This document shows, piece after piece, positions 16,479-35,646 of a stretch of 64,000 bases of DNA (its first letter is position 1; the number at the start of each line of letters is the position of its first letter). The DNA comes from Portunus trituberculatus. Its lineage: Eukaryota > Arthropoda > Malacostraca > Decapoda > Portunidae. The stretch covers positions 2,246,211-2,310,210 of the forward strand of contig NC_059303.1 of assembly GCF_017591435.1 (NCBI RefSeq). Reading direction: 5' to 3'. The position numbers and the translations under genes are program-made. The notes beneath the pieces are model-generated. The model saw nothing but the letters and a program-made list of their open reading frames with translations, did not search any database and was not told where the DNA came from.

Positions 16479-19290
16479 TCATACTCGTGTGGCCCCGTCT
16501 CCATATCTACACACATCCAACTTTCCTTTAAAACTATGCACACTCCTTGCTGACACCACCTCCTCACTCAAGCCATTCCACACCTCCACACATCTTTGTG
16601 GGAAACTATATTTTTTCACATCTTTCAAGCATATTCCCTTGGCTATCTTTTTACTATGCGATCTTGTAGTTCTACTTAAGTTTTCCTCTCTCAACATCAT
16701 TTGCTCATTATCCACTTCATCCAGTCCATTCAACAGTTTATAAACCTGTATTAAATCTCCTCTTTCTCTTCTTTGTTCCAAGGTAGGCAAATTCATTTCT
16801 TTTAATCTCTCCTCATAGGTCATTTCTGCCAATTCCGGAACCATTTTTGTTGCCATTCTCTGCAATCTCTCCAACTTCCTTATATGCTTCTTTTTATAAG
16901 GGGACCAAACCACTCCAGCATATTCCAATCTTGGTCTAATTACCATACTAATTAATTTCTTCATCATATCTTTATCCATATAATGGAAGGCTAATCCAAT
17001 ATTTTTATCAAATTATACGTTTCTCCAAACATCTTATCAATATGAGCCTCAAACTGCCCATGGTCTTGTATTATCACTCCCAAATCCTTTTCCTTTTCCA
17101 CCTTTTTCAACACTACTTCTTCACCCATCTTATATGACCCTCTTGGCCGTCTTCCACTCTTTCCCATCTCCATCACATGACTTTTGCTCAGATTAAATTC
17201 CATTTGCCACCTCTTGCTCCACTCCCAAATCTTATCCAGGTCTGCCTGTAAAATTTCACAATCTTCTTCACTCTTCACACACCTACATAACTTCGCATCA
17301 TCCGCAAACAAATTAATATAACTGTTTACTCCTCTGGCATGTCATTTATATATACCAGGAAAAGTATTGGTGCCAGCACTGAGCCTTGTGGGACTCCACT
17401 CTCCACCACCAACCAGTCCGACCTTGCATCCCTTATTACCATTCTCATCTCCTCCATCTCAAGTAGTTTTCCATCCACTTTAACACTTTTCCTTTCAGTC
17501 CTCCATAAATCTCTACTTTCCATAATAGTCTCTCGTGAGGTACCTTGTCAAAAGCTTTCTTTAAATCCAAATATACACAGTCCATCCATCCTCTCTCTCC
17601 TGTATTTTGTCAACCACTCTTGAATAAAAGCTCAGTAGATTTGTTACACATGACCTCCCTTTCCTGAAGCCAAATTGATGATCCGATAATAACTTATGAT
17701 CCTCCAGGAACCGTATCCAATATTTCTTTATCACCCTCTCACAAATCTTACCGACCACACTTGTTAGAGACACAGGTCTATAGTTAAGAGGCTCTTCCTT
17801 ACTGCCTCCCTTATAAATGGGCACCACTTCAGCTCTCTTCCACTCTACTGGTACTTCCCTGTTTCTAATGAGCACCTTATAATATCATATAATGGATCAA
17901 TCAATTCTTCTCTACACTCCTTCAATAATTTTCCTGAAACTTCATCTGGTCCCATCGCTTTATCATCTTTAAGTTCCTCCAACATTTTATATAACTCCTT
18001 TTTAGGTATCTTAATGTCCTCCATGTGCACATTTCCTTGTACATTCTGTGGCTTTACAAACATTGTTTCTTTAGTAAATACTTGCTGAAACCTATTATTT
18101 AGCAATTCTGCTATATTCTTAGGGTCATCTACTATCCCTTGCTCTCCTTTTAATCTTTCAATGGACTCTCTCTTTTTAAGTTTACCATTTATGAACCTGT
18201 AAAACAATTTTGGATGTTCCTTACTCTTGTCTACAATATCTTTTTCAAATTTTCTTTCTTCCTCCCTCCTTACCCTCACATACTCATTTCTTGCCACTAT
18301 AATTCTCCTTATTTAGTATATTCCTGCTCTTTTCCATCTTTTCCAAGCCACATCTCTCTTTTCCTTAGCCTTAACACAAGTTGCATTAAACCAATCCTTT
18401 CTTCCTTCCTCTCTTGGTTTATACTTTGGTACAAATTTCATAACTCCTTCTTTATAATATTTCATAAAAATCTCATATTTCTTTTGCACTTCTCTGATTT
18501 GTAACATCTCCTCCCAATCTAATTTTCTGAAATAATTTTTCAAACTTTCTGTGTCCATCTTTCTATAATTCAATCTACCACTCCTGTATGTCTCGTCCTT
18601 CCTTCGCTGTGTTGTTGCTATCTGCATTTCCATAACCACATGATCACTCTTTCCCAAAGGACACTTGTATTGTATATCTCCACATAGGTACACTTCTCTT
18701 GTTAACACCAAATCCAGTCTAGCCGGTTCATCATCTCCTCTATATCTAGTATTTTCTTCACCCTCTGTTCCATCATATTTTCCATCATTAGATTAAGAAA
18801 TCTCTCTCCCATGCTTCTTCTCCAACACCACTTACTAGATTTTCCCAATCCACCTCCTTACAATTAAAATCTCCTACTAGTATCACCTTTCTTTTCCAGA
18901 TAATACACTTTCCAAACTCTGTAAAGTATCCTTGATCATATTGTCGTATTCCCTTAATGTCCAAGAATTTGTTTTAGGAGGTACATAGGTCACCATGATT
19001 ATTAATTCTTTTCCATCACTTTTTATCCTTATGCTTATCACTTCTGCGTTGTTCTTCCCATACCAAACCTTATCCACATTTATTTATTTCTTCGTCATAA
19101 TCATAACTCCTCCTCCACCTTTACTCTCCCTATCCTTTCTCCATATATTATATTTATTATCCAAATTTATCTTTGTTTTTTCATGCAATTTTGTCTCAGT
19201 CAAACACACTATATCAGGCTTCTCCACTATCATATAGTCTTGCAATTCCAATCTACTTGACAGTATCCCATCTAGTATATTAGTATACAT
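16479..19290 (-). pseudogene. LINE A ORF2: endonuclease-reverse transcriptase (broken)
   Basis: Reading from 19,290 down: AP-endonuclease start (YTNILDGILSSRLELQDYMI; CLTETKLHE with the catalytic Glu), VTYVPPKTNSW, then after a frameshift GDFNCKEVDWEN and GKSDHVVMEM with the catalytic Asp-His. RT follows: GPDEVSGKLLKECRE, LNYRPVSLTS, FGFRKGRSCVTN, ESGVPQGSVLAPILF, FADDAKL, thumb and C-terminal region ending at 16,479. The endonuclease has a stop at about 19,081 and a frameshift at about 18,885. The RT is split among frames ending at 17,875, 17,523, 17,311 and 16,979. Catalytic motifs survive but the protein cannot be made whole. Confidence 0.85.
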
Positions 19291-19311
19291 TACGGTCCAC
19301 CCACTGCTCCT

Positions 19312-20154
19312 CTAGGGTTCCTCCGTATTCCTTCTTTCCATATACCACTTTCTGACTCTCTCTCCTATAACTCTCCAAAAACTTTCTCTTTCCTCCTCAG
19401 ACCGCTCATCATTTTTCCTTCTCGCCTCTTCCACCAATTCCTTATATCTTCTCCTCTCTTCCTCATTTCTATTCTTTCTCACAAACACCTCTTTACAACC
19501 TTCTATCTCTCTTAACTTTGGTGTTCTATATAGGACATCCTCCGCAGATTGTTGTGACTTCAGTACTACTTTAATCGGTCTGTTCACTCCCTCCTTATAT
19601 GGACCCAGTCTATGGATCTCTTCCACTTCTTCTTGTAGGTCTTTTTTTTCATCATCATTTAGATTTTTGAACAGATCTCTTACCGTTTTCAATTCTTCCT
19701 TAATTCTCTTCGGCTTATATGTTATATTTTGTTCTTTCATCCCAAATATTAACACACTCTTCTTCTTTTCTGCTATTTCCCTTATCAATGTTTCCTTATT
19801 CTTCATTACATTAACCAGTTCCTTGGACCTTTCTTTTTTGTCTTCCTTCAACTGATCTTTAATTATTTCTTGTAATCCAACCATCTCTGCTTCCCTCGAC
19901 TCAGTCCATTGTGTTTTCTTCAGTTCCCATTCCCTTTCAAGCCTTTCATTCTGCTCACTAATCATTTTCTTAAAGTCATCTTTCTCCTTTACTACTCTCT
20001 CCATTTTCTCCTCCAACCGTCTTTTGTATTTTTCAACCTCCACCTTCAAATGCGCATTCTCATCCACCAATCGTTTTTCATTTTCCTCCAGTCTCTTAAC
20101 TCTTTCCTTCAAAGCCTTGCGGAATTCTCTATCCTGCTCCTCCTCACTATCCAT
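19312..20154 (-). CDS. LINE A ORF1 protein (coiled-coil RNA-binding, intact)
   Basis: An uninterrupted 280-codon frame. Residues 1 to about 130 are a heptad-rich coiled coil full of Glu/Lys. It is followed by KKKSVLIFGMKEQ (start of an RRM-like fold as in L1-type ORF1 proteins), EEIHRLGPYKEGVNRPIKVV, and a basic C-terminal helix region with VFVRKNRNEEERRRYKEL. There is no CCHC zinc knuckle. In LINEs such proteins trimerise, bind element RNA and chaperone it. The start is the first ATG after a 5' UTR of about 330 bp. The stop is only 21 bp before the ORF2 remnant. This is the one complete element protein in the window, though its ORF2 partner is broken. Confidence 0.8.
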   Translation of the reverse strand: MDSEEEQDREFRKALKERVKRLEENEKRLVDENAHLKVEVEKYKRRLEEKMERVVKEKDDFKKMISEQNERLEREWELKKTQWTESREAEMVGLQEIIKDQLKEDKKERSKELVNVMKNKETLIREIAEKKKSVLIFGMKEQNITYKPKRIKEELKTVRDLFKNLNDDEKKDLQEEVEEIHRLGPYKEGVNRPIKVVLKSQQSAEDVLYRTPKLREIEGCKEVFVRKNRNEEERRRYKELVEEARRKNDERSEEERESFWRVIGERVRKWYMERRNTEEP

Positions 20155-20546
20155 TTTTCCTTACTTTTCCTGGGAACATGTGGGTGTGTGGTCACTGGGG
20201 GCCAGGCCTGGTAGTTACGTGTGTGGTTGGATGCGTTGGCGACTGCTATGGCTGGGCTTTGTGGGTTCCCGCTCTGTCGTTTGGAGTGTGGAGGTTTTCC
20301 CACCTCCGATCACTCCCATGTACACGTCACCAGGCTACGTTCACTCTGTACACTCGTTCACTCGCTCTGGTCGCCCCTCAATAGCAATAACTATTCTCAC
20401 TCAAGCACATTGCTTAGCGTTTGGAGTGTTATTTAGATGCCGTTCATGCGCAGGAGGCACGTCCGCTCTCCACGGAGCGCGGAGTGTGTGTGTGTGTGTG
20501 TATTTACCTAATTGTATTTACCTAATTGTAACATACGGGAAAAGAG

Positions 20547-23360
20547 CTATGCTCGTGCTGTCCCGTCTCCATATCTATTAATGTCCAGCTTTTTCTTAAA
20601 ATCATGAATATTCCTTGCGTTGACCACTTCCACGTCTAAACTATTCCATGCTTCCACCCTTCTATGAGGGAAGCTATATTTTTTCACATCTCTCCTATAA
20701 GTGGCCATTTTAGTTTTTCCCATGCCCTCTCGACATTCTTTCATTCCACATACACAGATCTTCCCTATCCATTTTTTCCATGCCAATCATCACTCTGTAT
20801 ATTGCTATCAGGTCTCCCCTTTCTCTTCTGTTTTCCAGGGTCGGAAGTTGCATTCTGTTCAGTCTGTCTTCATAAGTCAAATCTCTTAAGTCAGGCACCA
20901 TTTTTGTTGCAGCCCTCTGTACTTTCTCTAGTTTCCTTATGTGTTTCTTTAAGTTCGGAGCCCACTGTATTGTTGCATATTCAAGCCTCGGTCTTATCAT
21001 TGCAGTAATTATTTTCTTCATCATTTCTTCATCTAAATATCTGACGCCACTCTTATGTTCCTCAATAAGTTCAATACTTCTCCAATTATTTTGTTTATAT
21101 GTCTCTCTGGCGATAGGTCATTGGTAATTGTCACCCCAAGGTCTTTTTCTTCATGACTGGTTTTATGTCTTCATTTCCTATCTTGTACATACTCCTGATT
21201 CTTCTTTCACTCTTGCCAAACTCTATTTTCTTGCATTTTGTCGTGTTGAACTCCATTTGCCATGTACAGCTCCATTTCCATATTCTGTCCAAGTCTTCCT
21301 GGAGTAGTTCGCAATCTTTGTCACATCTCACTTTTCTTAACAATTTTGCATCATCTGCAAATAGGCTCACATAACTGGACACCCCATCCACCATGTCATT
21401 TATGTAGACCGCGAACATTACTGGTGCCAACACTGATCCCTGTGGAACTCCACTCTCCACCAAGCCCCATTCTGATGGTCTGTCCTTAATTATTGTTCTC
21501 ATTTCTCTTCCTACCAAAAGTCTTCCATCCATTTTAGTAAACTGCCATGCACTCCTCCTACCATTTCAAGTTTCCAGATCAGTCTCCGGTGTGGTACCTT
21601 ATCAAAGGCCTTTTTTAAATCCAGATATATTCCATCAGCCCAACCATCTCTTTCCTGTATTACATCTATCACCCTCGAATAGTAACATATCAGGTTTGTC
21701 GTGCATGAACGCCCTTTTCTAAAACCAAATTGACACTCACAAAGTATGTCATTTTTCTCCAAGAAGTCTGTCCATCTATTCTTCACCACCCTCTCACACA
21801 TCTTAGCTACCACACTTGTAAGTGACACTGGTCTATAGTTCAATGGGTCTCTCTTGTTACCTGATTTATAAATTGGGACAATGTTAGCTCTTTTCCAGTC
21901 TTGGGGCACTACACCTTCCCTTAATGAGGCATCAATTACTTCACAAACTTTTTCTGCCAGTTGCTCCCTGCATTCTCTTAAAATCCATCCTGATACCCCA
22001 TCAGGTCCCACAGCTTTTCTCACTTCTAAACTCCCCATCATATTCTTGATCTCCTCCACAGTTACTTGAAACTCCTTCATAATCCCTTTCTGTTCCATTA
22101 CCAGTGGTTTGTCAAAAGCAGTCTCCTTTGTGAATACCTTCCGAAAGCATCCATTCATAGCCTCTGCCATTTCCTGGGATCCTCACTGCATACTCCATTT
22201 ACTTCTAAACTTTCAATACTTTCTCTATTTTTGATGTTGTTGTTCACATGTCTGTAAAAAAGCCTTGGTTGGTCTTTACATTTATCAATTATATCCTTTT
22301 CTTGTTTCTTTCTTTCTTCTCTTCTAATCAACACATATTCATTTCTTGCTCTTTTGTAACTTTCCCACTGCTTAATCCGTCTTTTCCTTCTCCACCTCTT
22401 CCATGCATCCTCTTTTCTTGTTCTAGCCTTTTCACATCTATCGTTAAACCAGTCCTGCTTTCCAACTTCTCTATGTTGTCTTATTGGTACAAATTTTTCT
22501 CACCTTCTTTGTATATTTTTATAAATTCCTTCCACTTTTCATTTGCTCCTTAGCACTCTTGAATTTCATCCAATTTGTCTCTTGAAAGAATTTCTTTAGG
22601 TTTCCAAAATCTGTCTTGGCATAATTCCATCTTCCCACTTTATATTCTTCATTTCTTCTAGATTTCTCTTCATCTATCACCTTGAACTCCAAAACTGCAT
22701 GATCACTCTTTGCTAAAGGGCACTCCACCCTCATCTCCTCAATGACCATTGGCTCTGTACTAAAGACCAAGTCCAGTCTTGACGATGCTCCTCTCCTCCA
22801 AACCTAGTATCTTCTTTGACCCACTGAGTTAACACATTTTCCATTGCCAGTGTCAATAGTGTATTTCCCCATGTTGTCTCTGATCCTTCCATTGACCAGT
22901 CCTCCCAACACACCTCTTTACAATTAAAATCTCCCATCATTATAGTTCGTTCACAGCCACCCAACATTTCTTCCAGACATGTTCCTGTATCACTTATCAT
23001 TTCTTCATATTCCTGTACTGACCATGCATTTGTCTTAGGTGGTACGTACACCACTATGTAGTGCCTCTTTTTCCTTCATTAGTTTCTGCTCTGATCTTTA
23101 GCACTTCTGCCTTTCCCATACCTTCTTTCACTTGATCCACCTTTATATCTTTTTAACCAGCAACATCACTCCTCCTCCCATCTTACCTACTCTATTTCTT
23201 TTCCAAACATTATATTTCCTTCTCCAACCATCATCAGGTCTTCTCCTCTCTCAGTTTTGTTTCAGTAAGACCCACAATATCTGGGTTCTTGTCCCTCAAG
23301 TAATCGTTGAGTTCTAAAATCCCGATATCACTCCATTTATGTTGGAATACATTACATTCC
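20547..23360 (-). pseudogene. LINE B ORF2: endonuclease-reverse transcriptase (broken)
   Basis: Endonuclease fragments at 22,731-23,054 (VYVPPKTNAWSVQEYEEM, GDFNCKEVCWEDW) and 22,519-22,770 (LAKSDHAVLEF). The largest RT frame, 21,511-22,170 (219 codons), has GPDGVSGWILRECREQL, LNYRPVSLTS, FGFRKGRSCTTNL and LDLKKAFDKVPH. 21,131-21,532 adds ESGVPQGSVLAPVMF and FADDAKL. 20,547-21,024 carries IRPRLEYATIQWAP and the C-terminal domain. At least five frame changes. Confidence 0.84.
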
Positions 23361-23428
23361 GCTCATACGTAAGTTTCTTTAGTCCTTTCTTGCTGTACTT
23401 TTCTGGGTTATGAACCACTTCCTCAGTC

Positions 23429-24300
23429 TCATATCCAAGATTCTCCAGAAAAACTCTTTCTTCTCCTCTTCTGTCCTCTCTTCATTTTTTTCAAAGCCTC
23501 CTTTCTCAACTCATTTAACATTTCTCTTTCCTTTTCACCGAGATCTCTTCTCAACCAAATCTTCCTTGTTGTTTCCTGCTGGGCTAGCCTCCATGACTTC
23601 TCCACCAATTCATCTACATCCTTTTGTGACTTAAGTTTGATTCTTATTGGCCTCATACCTTCTCTTGTGAACTTTCCAATTCTATGGAAGTCCTCTATTT
23701 CTTGTACTAGGTCTTTTCCTCCTCCTGCACCACATTAATGATATTATTTATCACCTTTTTATGTTTTCTCTCTCTCCATTTTACTCGGTGTCTTATCCTC
23801 CTCCACACCAAATATCACCACACATCTCTTTTTGTCTACAGTTTCCCTCACCAATGTCTCATTTGACTTAATAACCTTCACCACTTTCTCAGCAATCTTC
23901 TCTTCTATGATCTGTTGATCTATAATTTCAGCAAGGCCCAAAGTTTTCTCCCAGACTCTTTGATTTCCTTTTCCAGACTTGCAACTTTGTAATTTACCTC
24001 CTTTCTTTCCACTTCCTGACTTTTTTTCCATTCAGCCTGCTTCTCCATCACTTTTCCTAAAGATTCTCCACATTTGTCGCAATTCACTTTAATTAGCTTA
24101 ACTTCCTCTTTCAGTACTTCATTTTCTTTCTTCATATCGGCACACTCTTTCATTACATTGTCATAACTCGTTTCCAGGCCCCCATACTTTTCAAACAGTT
24201 TTTCAATTTTACCTTCCAACTCCAGAATTTTCTTCACATAAACGCTCTTCTCCATTATTCCTTGAAATCCTGTGAAGTCTGATTCATCTTTCGAGTTCAC
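23429..24300 (-). pseudogene. LINE B ORF1 (coiled-coil, broken)
   Basis: Starts MNSKDESDFTGFQGIMEKSV at 24,300 and continues as a long Lys/Glu coiled coil (23,920-24,300), then shifts frame into 23,759-24,031 with DKKRCVVIFGVEEDKTPSK, the counterpart of the LIFGMKEQ block in LINE A. 23,429-23,656 has the basic C-terminal block (MRPIRIKLKSQKDVDELV, IWLRRDLGEKEREMLNELRK). At least two frameshifts. Confidence 0.8.
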
Positions 24301-24319
24301 GGCCGTTATGTTGCGCAGA

Positions 24320-24396
24320 TGTGTGTGTGTGTGTATTTACCTAATTGTATTTACCTAATTGTAAATACAATTAGGTAAATACACACACACACACAT
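24320..24396. repeat. Palindrome of two facing LINE tails
   Basis: (GT)n, two units of TATTTACCTAATTG, then the reverse complement CAATTAGGTAAATA and (AC)n. The two 3' tails of about 30 bp meet base to base and form a near-perfect hairpin. Confidence 0.9.
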
Positions 24397-24400
24397 CATC

Positions 24401-27445
<3,045 letters not shown>

Positions 27446-27565
27446 GAAACATTCAGTGAGATCACAACTAGCGTTAATGGGAAGTTCACAGCACCCACTG
27501 AACCAGTGCTATTAGACATTGCTGGGAGTAAATTATTGCTTCAGTAGGTGTCTACTACCTCCTCC

Positions 27566-27570
<5 letters not shown>

Positions 27571-27660
<90 letters not shown>
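27571..27660. repeat. (AT)n microsatellite
   Basis: About 90 bp of pure AT followed by two CAGATACATA units. Confidence 0.96.
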
Positions 27661-27664
<4 letters not shown>

Positions 27665-27842
27665 TACATATACAGATACATATTATTATTGATTATTATC
27701 TTAGTCCACAAAATGTTATCCTTCTAAGTTTTGTGCTTTCTTGTCATCAATCATAACAGATTTTATTTTTCAAATGAATAGTACTATTTTTTCACAAGGA
27801 AATGAAGAACAGATTATACATAGATATACACACATAAAGACA

Positions 27843-32190
<4,348 letters not shown>

Positions 32191-32226
<36 letters not shown>

Positions 32227-32505
32227 TAACCTCGGTAGCCTGCTGGTCACCCAGCCAGTCTTCCCCATTACGGAATGAGCTCAGAGCTCATAGACCGATC
32301 TTCGGGTAGGACTGAGACCACATCAACACACAACACACACCAAAGCAGGCCACAACCCTCGAGTTACATCCCGTACCTATTTACTGCTAGGTGAACAGGG
32401 GCCACACATTAAGAGGCTTGCCCATTTGCCTCGCCGCTTACCGGGACTCGAACCCGGCCCTCTCGATTGTGATTCGAGCGTGCTAACCACTATACTATGC
32501 GGTGT
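32191..32505 (-). mobile_element. tRNA-Val-derived SINE with (AC)n tail
   Basis: On the minus strand the head (about 32,437-32,505) reads like a tRNA: A-box region TAGTATAGTGGTTAGCACGC, an anticodon arm with stem CTCGA/TCGAG and loop ATCACAA (anticodon CAC, valine), and B box GGTTCGAGTCC. A body of about 210 bp follows, including CCCCTGTTCACCTAGCAGTA, and the element ends GAGGTTAATTACACAC in (AC)n (32,191-32,223). Its head abuts the (AC)n tail of LINE C. It is not a working tRNA gene: the acceptor stem does not close and there is a long non-tRNA body. Confidence 0.8.
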
Positions 32506-32599
32506 GTGTGTGTGTGTGTGTGTGTGTATTTACCTAGTTGTAGTTTTACAGGGCCTGGGCTTTATGCTCGTGTGGCCCCATCTCCATATCTACACTTAT

Positions 32600-35370
32600 C
32601 CAATATTCCTTTAAAACTATGCACACTCGTTGCTGACACCACTTCCTCACTCAAACTGTTCCAAGTCAACACATCTTTGCGGCAAACTATATTTTTTAAC
32701 ATCTCTCAGACATCTTCCCTTCCTCAGTTTCTTACTATGCGATCTTGTGCTTCCAGTGTCATATTCTTCTCCCAGGATTAGTTTCTCATTATCCACTTTC
32801 ATTCTGTTAATCAATTTATAAACTTGTATCAGATCCCCTCTCTCTTCTCTGTTCCAGGGTTGGTAGATCCATAGCTTTTAGTCTCTCCTCATATGTCATC
32901 CCTTTAAATTCTGGAACCATTCTTGTAGCCATTTTTTGTAGTCTCTCCAATTTCTTTATGTGTTTCTTTTTATGGGGGTCCACACCACTCCTGCATATTC
33001 CAATCTGGGTCTTATTTTAGTACTTATCAATTTCTTCATCATTTCTTTGTCCATATAGTGAAATGCTAATCCAATATTCCTTAGCAAATTATATGTCTCT
33101 CTGAAAATTCTATCAATATGGCTTACCGGTTGATTGTTTTCTTCTATCGTCACTCCCAAGTTCTTTTCCTTTTTCCTTTTTCTAGTTCTACTACATCTCC
33201 CATCTTATAGATTCCCACTGGTCGTCTTTCACTTTTTTCCCATTTCCATGACATGGCTTTTGTCCACATTGAATTCCATCTCCCATTTTTTACTCCATTT
33301 CCAGATCTTGATTAAGTCTTCCTGCAGTATTTCACAATTCTCTTTTTGTTTTATGACTCTGCACAGTTTCACATCGTCCGCAAAAAGATTTATGTAGCTG
33401 TTCACTCCCTCTGGCATCTCGTTTATATATATATGAGAAAAAGTATTGGCGCCAATACTGACCCCTGTGGCACTCCACTTTCTACTGCTCTCCACTTGGA
33501 CTTCATATCTTTAACTACTGTCCTTGTTTCTCTCCCCTCAAGTAATTTTCCATCCATCTCAATGTGCTTCCTTTTAAGCCACCCTTCTCCTCTAACTTCC
33601 ATAGTAATCTATCATGTGGCACTTTATCAAATCACTTTTTTAAATCTAAATAAATACAGTCAATCCATCCCTCTCTCTCTTGTACTTTATCAACTATTCT
33701 AGAGTAGAAACTCAATAAATTTGTTACACACGACCGACCTTTTCTAAAACCAAATTGGCTATTTGATAATAATTTGTTGTCTTCAAGAAACTCAATCCAT
33801 TGTTTCTTTATTACTCTTTCACACATCTTCCATATTACACTAGTTAGTGATACTGGTCTGTAATTTAAAGGTTCTTCCTTCCTTTCGCTCTTATATATGG
33901 GAACCACCTCAGCTCTTTTCCATTCTACTGGTACTGTTCCATTTTCTATTGAGCATTTTATGATGTTGTATATAGGAATTGCTAGTTCTTCTCTACATTC
34001 TTTTAATATTCTACCTGAGACTTCATCCGGACCCATTGTCTTCTCCTCATCTAATTCCGTCATCAACTCTTTTATTTCAAGCTTGGTTACTTTAATCTCT
34101 TTCATATGGACAGTCTCTCTATTACCCTGTGGTCTTTCAAATTTGGATTCCTTAGTAAAGACTTCATGGAATTTATTATTTAATGGTTCTGCCATACTTT
34201 TTGGGTCTTCCACCATTCCGTTCTCTCCTTTTAACCTTTCTATTGTTTCTTTTTGCCTAATTTTTCCATTTATGAATCTGTAGAACAATTTTGGTTGTTC
34301 CTTACATTTTTTGACAATGTCCTTTTCATAGTTCCTTTCCTCATCCTTCCTCACCTTAACATATTCATTTCTTGCTGTCTTGAAGTTTTCCTTATTTACT
34401 GGATTGCTATTTCTCCTCCACCTTTTCCATGCTCCATCTCTTTTCTCCTTTGCCCTAGCACACCTTGCGTTAAACCAATCTTTCCTTTTTCTTTAGGTCT
34501 ATATTTTGGGACATATTCCCTGACTCCTGTTTTGTATATTTCCAAAAATAAGTTATACTTCTCTTGCACCGTCTCTGAGTTTTCCATCTCCTCCTAGTTT
34601 ACGTTTTTAAAATAGCTCTTGAGGTTCTCAATATCGGCCTTTCTGTAATTGAATTGGTCTCCTTTGTATGATTCGTCTCTATCTTCCTTTCCCTCTTCTA
34701 TATCCATTTCTAATATTACATGGTCACTCTTTCCCAATGAGCACTTATATCTTATATCATCATTCATTTGTATACCCCTTGTAAAAACTAGGTCCAATCT
34801 CACTGGCTCATCGTTTCCTCTGAATCTTGTGCATTCCTCTACTCTCTGGTCCATCATATTATCTATCATTAGATTCAGGAATCTATCTCCCCAGAATTCT
34901 TCCCCCATACCACTTTCATAATTTTCCCAGTCCACCTCCTTACAGTTGAAATCTCCTACTAATATCACTTTTCTCCTTTCTTTGATTATTCTCGTAAGAC
35001 TCGTTATTGTGTCATTTATCATGTCTTTGTATTCTTGATTGGTCCATGAAGTTGTTTTTGGTGGCACATATGTTCCAATGATTGTTAATTCCTTTTTATT
35101 AATATGTATCTTAATATACAGTATTTCTGATTTTCCTTCCACACACTCCACTTAATTTACCACCATCTCTTTCCTTAACATCATCATTACTCCTCCTCTT
35201 TTACCCACTCTGTCTCTCCTCCATATATTATATCTTTTATCTATGTGTATTTTTATTGCCTCATTTAACTTTGTTTCCACCAGGCATACAATATCTGGTT
35301 CTTCTTTCTTTATGTAATCTCTTAATTCTAATGTACTTGATAAAACACCATCTATGTTCGTATACATAAT
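32600..35370 (-). pseudogene. LINE C ORF2: endonuclease-reverse transcriptase (broken)
   Basis: Endonuclease: 35,152-35,475 (CLVETKLNEAIKI) and 34,594-35,151, a 185-codon frame with TYVPPKTTSWTNQEY, GDFNCKEVDWENYE, LDLVFTRGI and LGKSDHVILEMD, so both catalytic Asp motifs are present. RT: 33,632-34,354 (240 codons) with GPDEVSGRILKECRE, LNYRPVSLTS, FGFRKGRSCVTN and IYLDLKK, then 33,229-33,495 with FADDVKLC. Thumb at 32,956-33,159. In-frame stops and frameshifts separate the blocks. Confidence 0.85.
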
Positions 35371-35459
35371 TTTTAATCTCTTGTTCTTATCATTTTTAGT
35401 TAAACTTGATCCATTTTTTTCTCTTCCTTCTCTTTTATATACCATTTCCTTATCCTGTC

Positions 35460-35573
35460 TCTTATATTTCTCCAAAAAAATGCCTCCTTCTCCTCTGACC
35501 TTTCATTATTTTTTACCCTTGCTTCTGCCACCAGTTCGTTGTGTCTCTTCCTTTCCTCCTCGTTTCTATTTTT

Positions 35574-35646
<73 letters not shown>

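Larger units (their letters stand above)
16416..20484 (-). mobile_element. LINE A: near full-length CR1/L2-like (Jockey superfamily) element
   Basis: About 4.05 kb on the minus strand: 5' UTR 20,155-20,484, ORF1 19,312-20,154, ORF2 remnants 16,479-19,290, short 3' UTR and tail TACAACTAGGTGAATA... into (AC)n (read as GT at 16,416-16,437). ORF2 has an AP-endonuclease followed by RT. ORF1 is coiled-coil, without a zinc knuckle. Its 5' end lies directly against the (AC)n tail of LINE B. It is the most complete copy here, but ORF2 is broken. Confidence 0.88.
20485..24319 (-). mobile_element. LINE B: near full-length CR1/L2-like element
   Basis: About 3.8 kb on the minus strand directly upstream (5') of LINE A. 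Its tail, (AC)n then a doubled CAATTAGGTAAATA unit, abuts the 5' end of A at 20,484/20,485. It is a different subfamily from A: 3' UTR with ACAGCACGAGCATAGCTC and ORF1 starting MNSKDESDFTGF. ORF1 and ORF2 are both fragmented. The 5' end lies at about 24,319, next to a palindrome of LINE tails. Confidence 0.87.

Noticed and set aside
24320..24396. Rho-independent terminator or CRISPR-like repeat
   Set aside because: It is an inverted pair of LINE tails in a eukaryotic context.
32437..32505. Functional tRNA-Val gene on the minus strand
   Set aside because: The anticodon arm and B box are good, but the acceptor stem does not close and a long SINE body with (AC)n tail follows.
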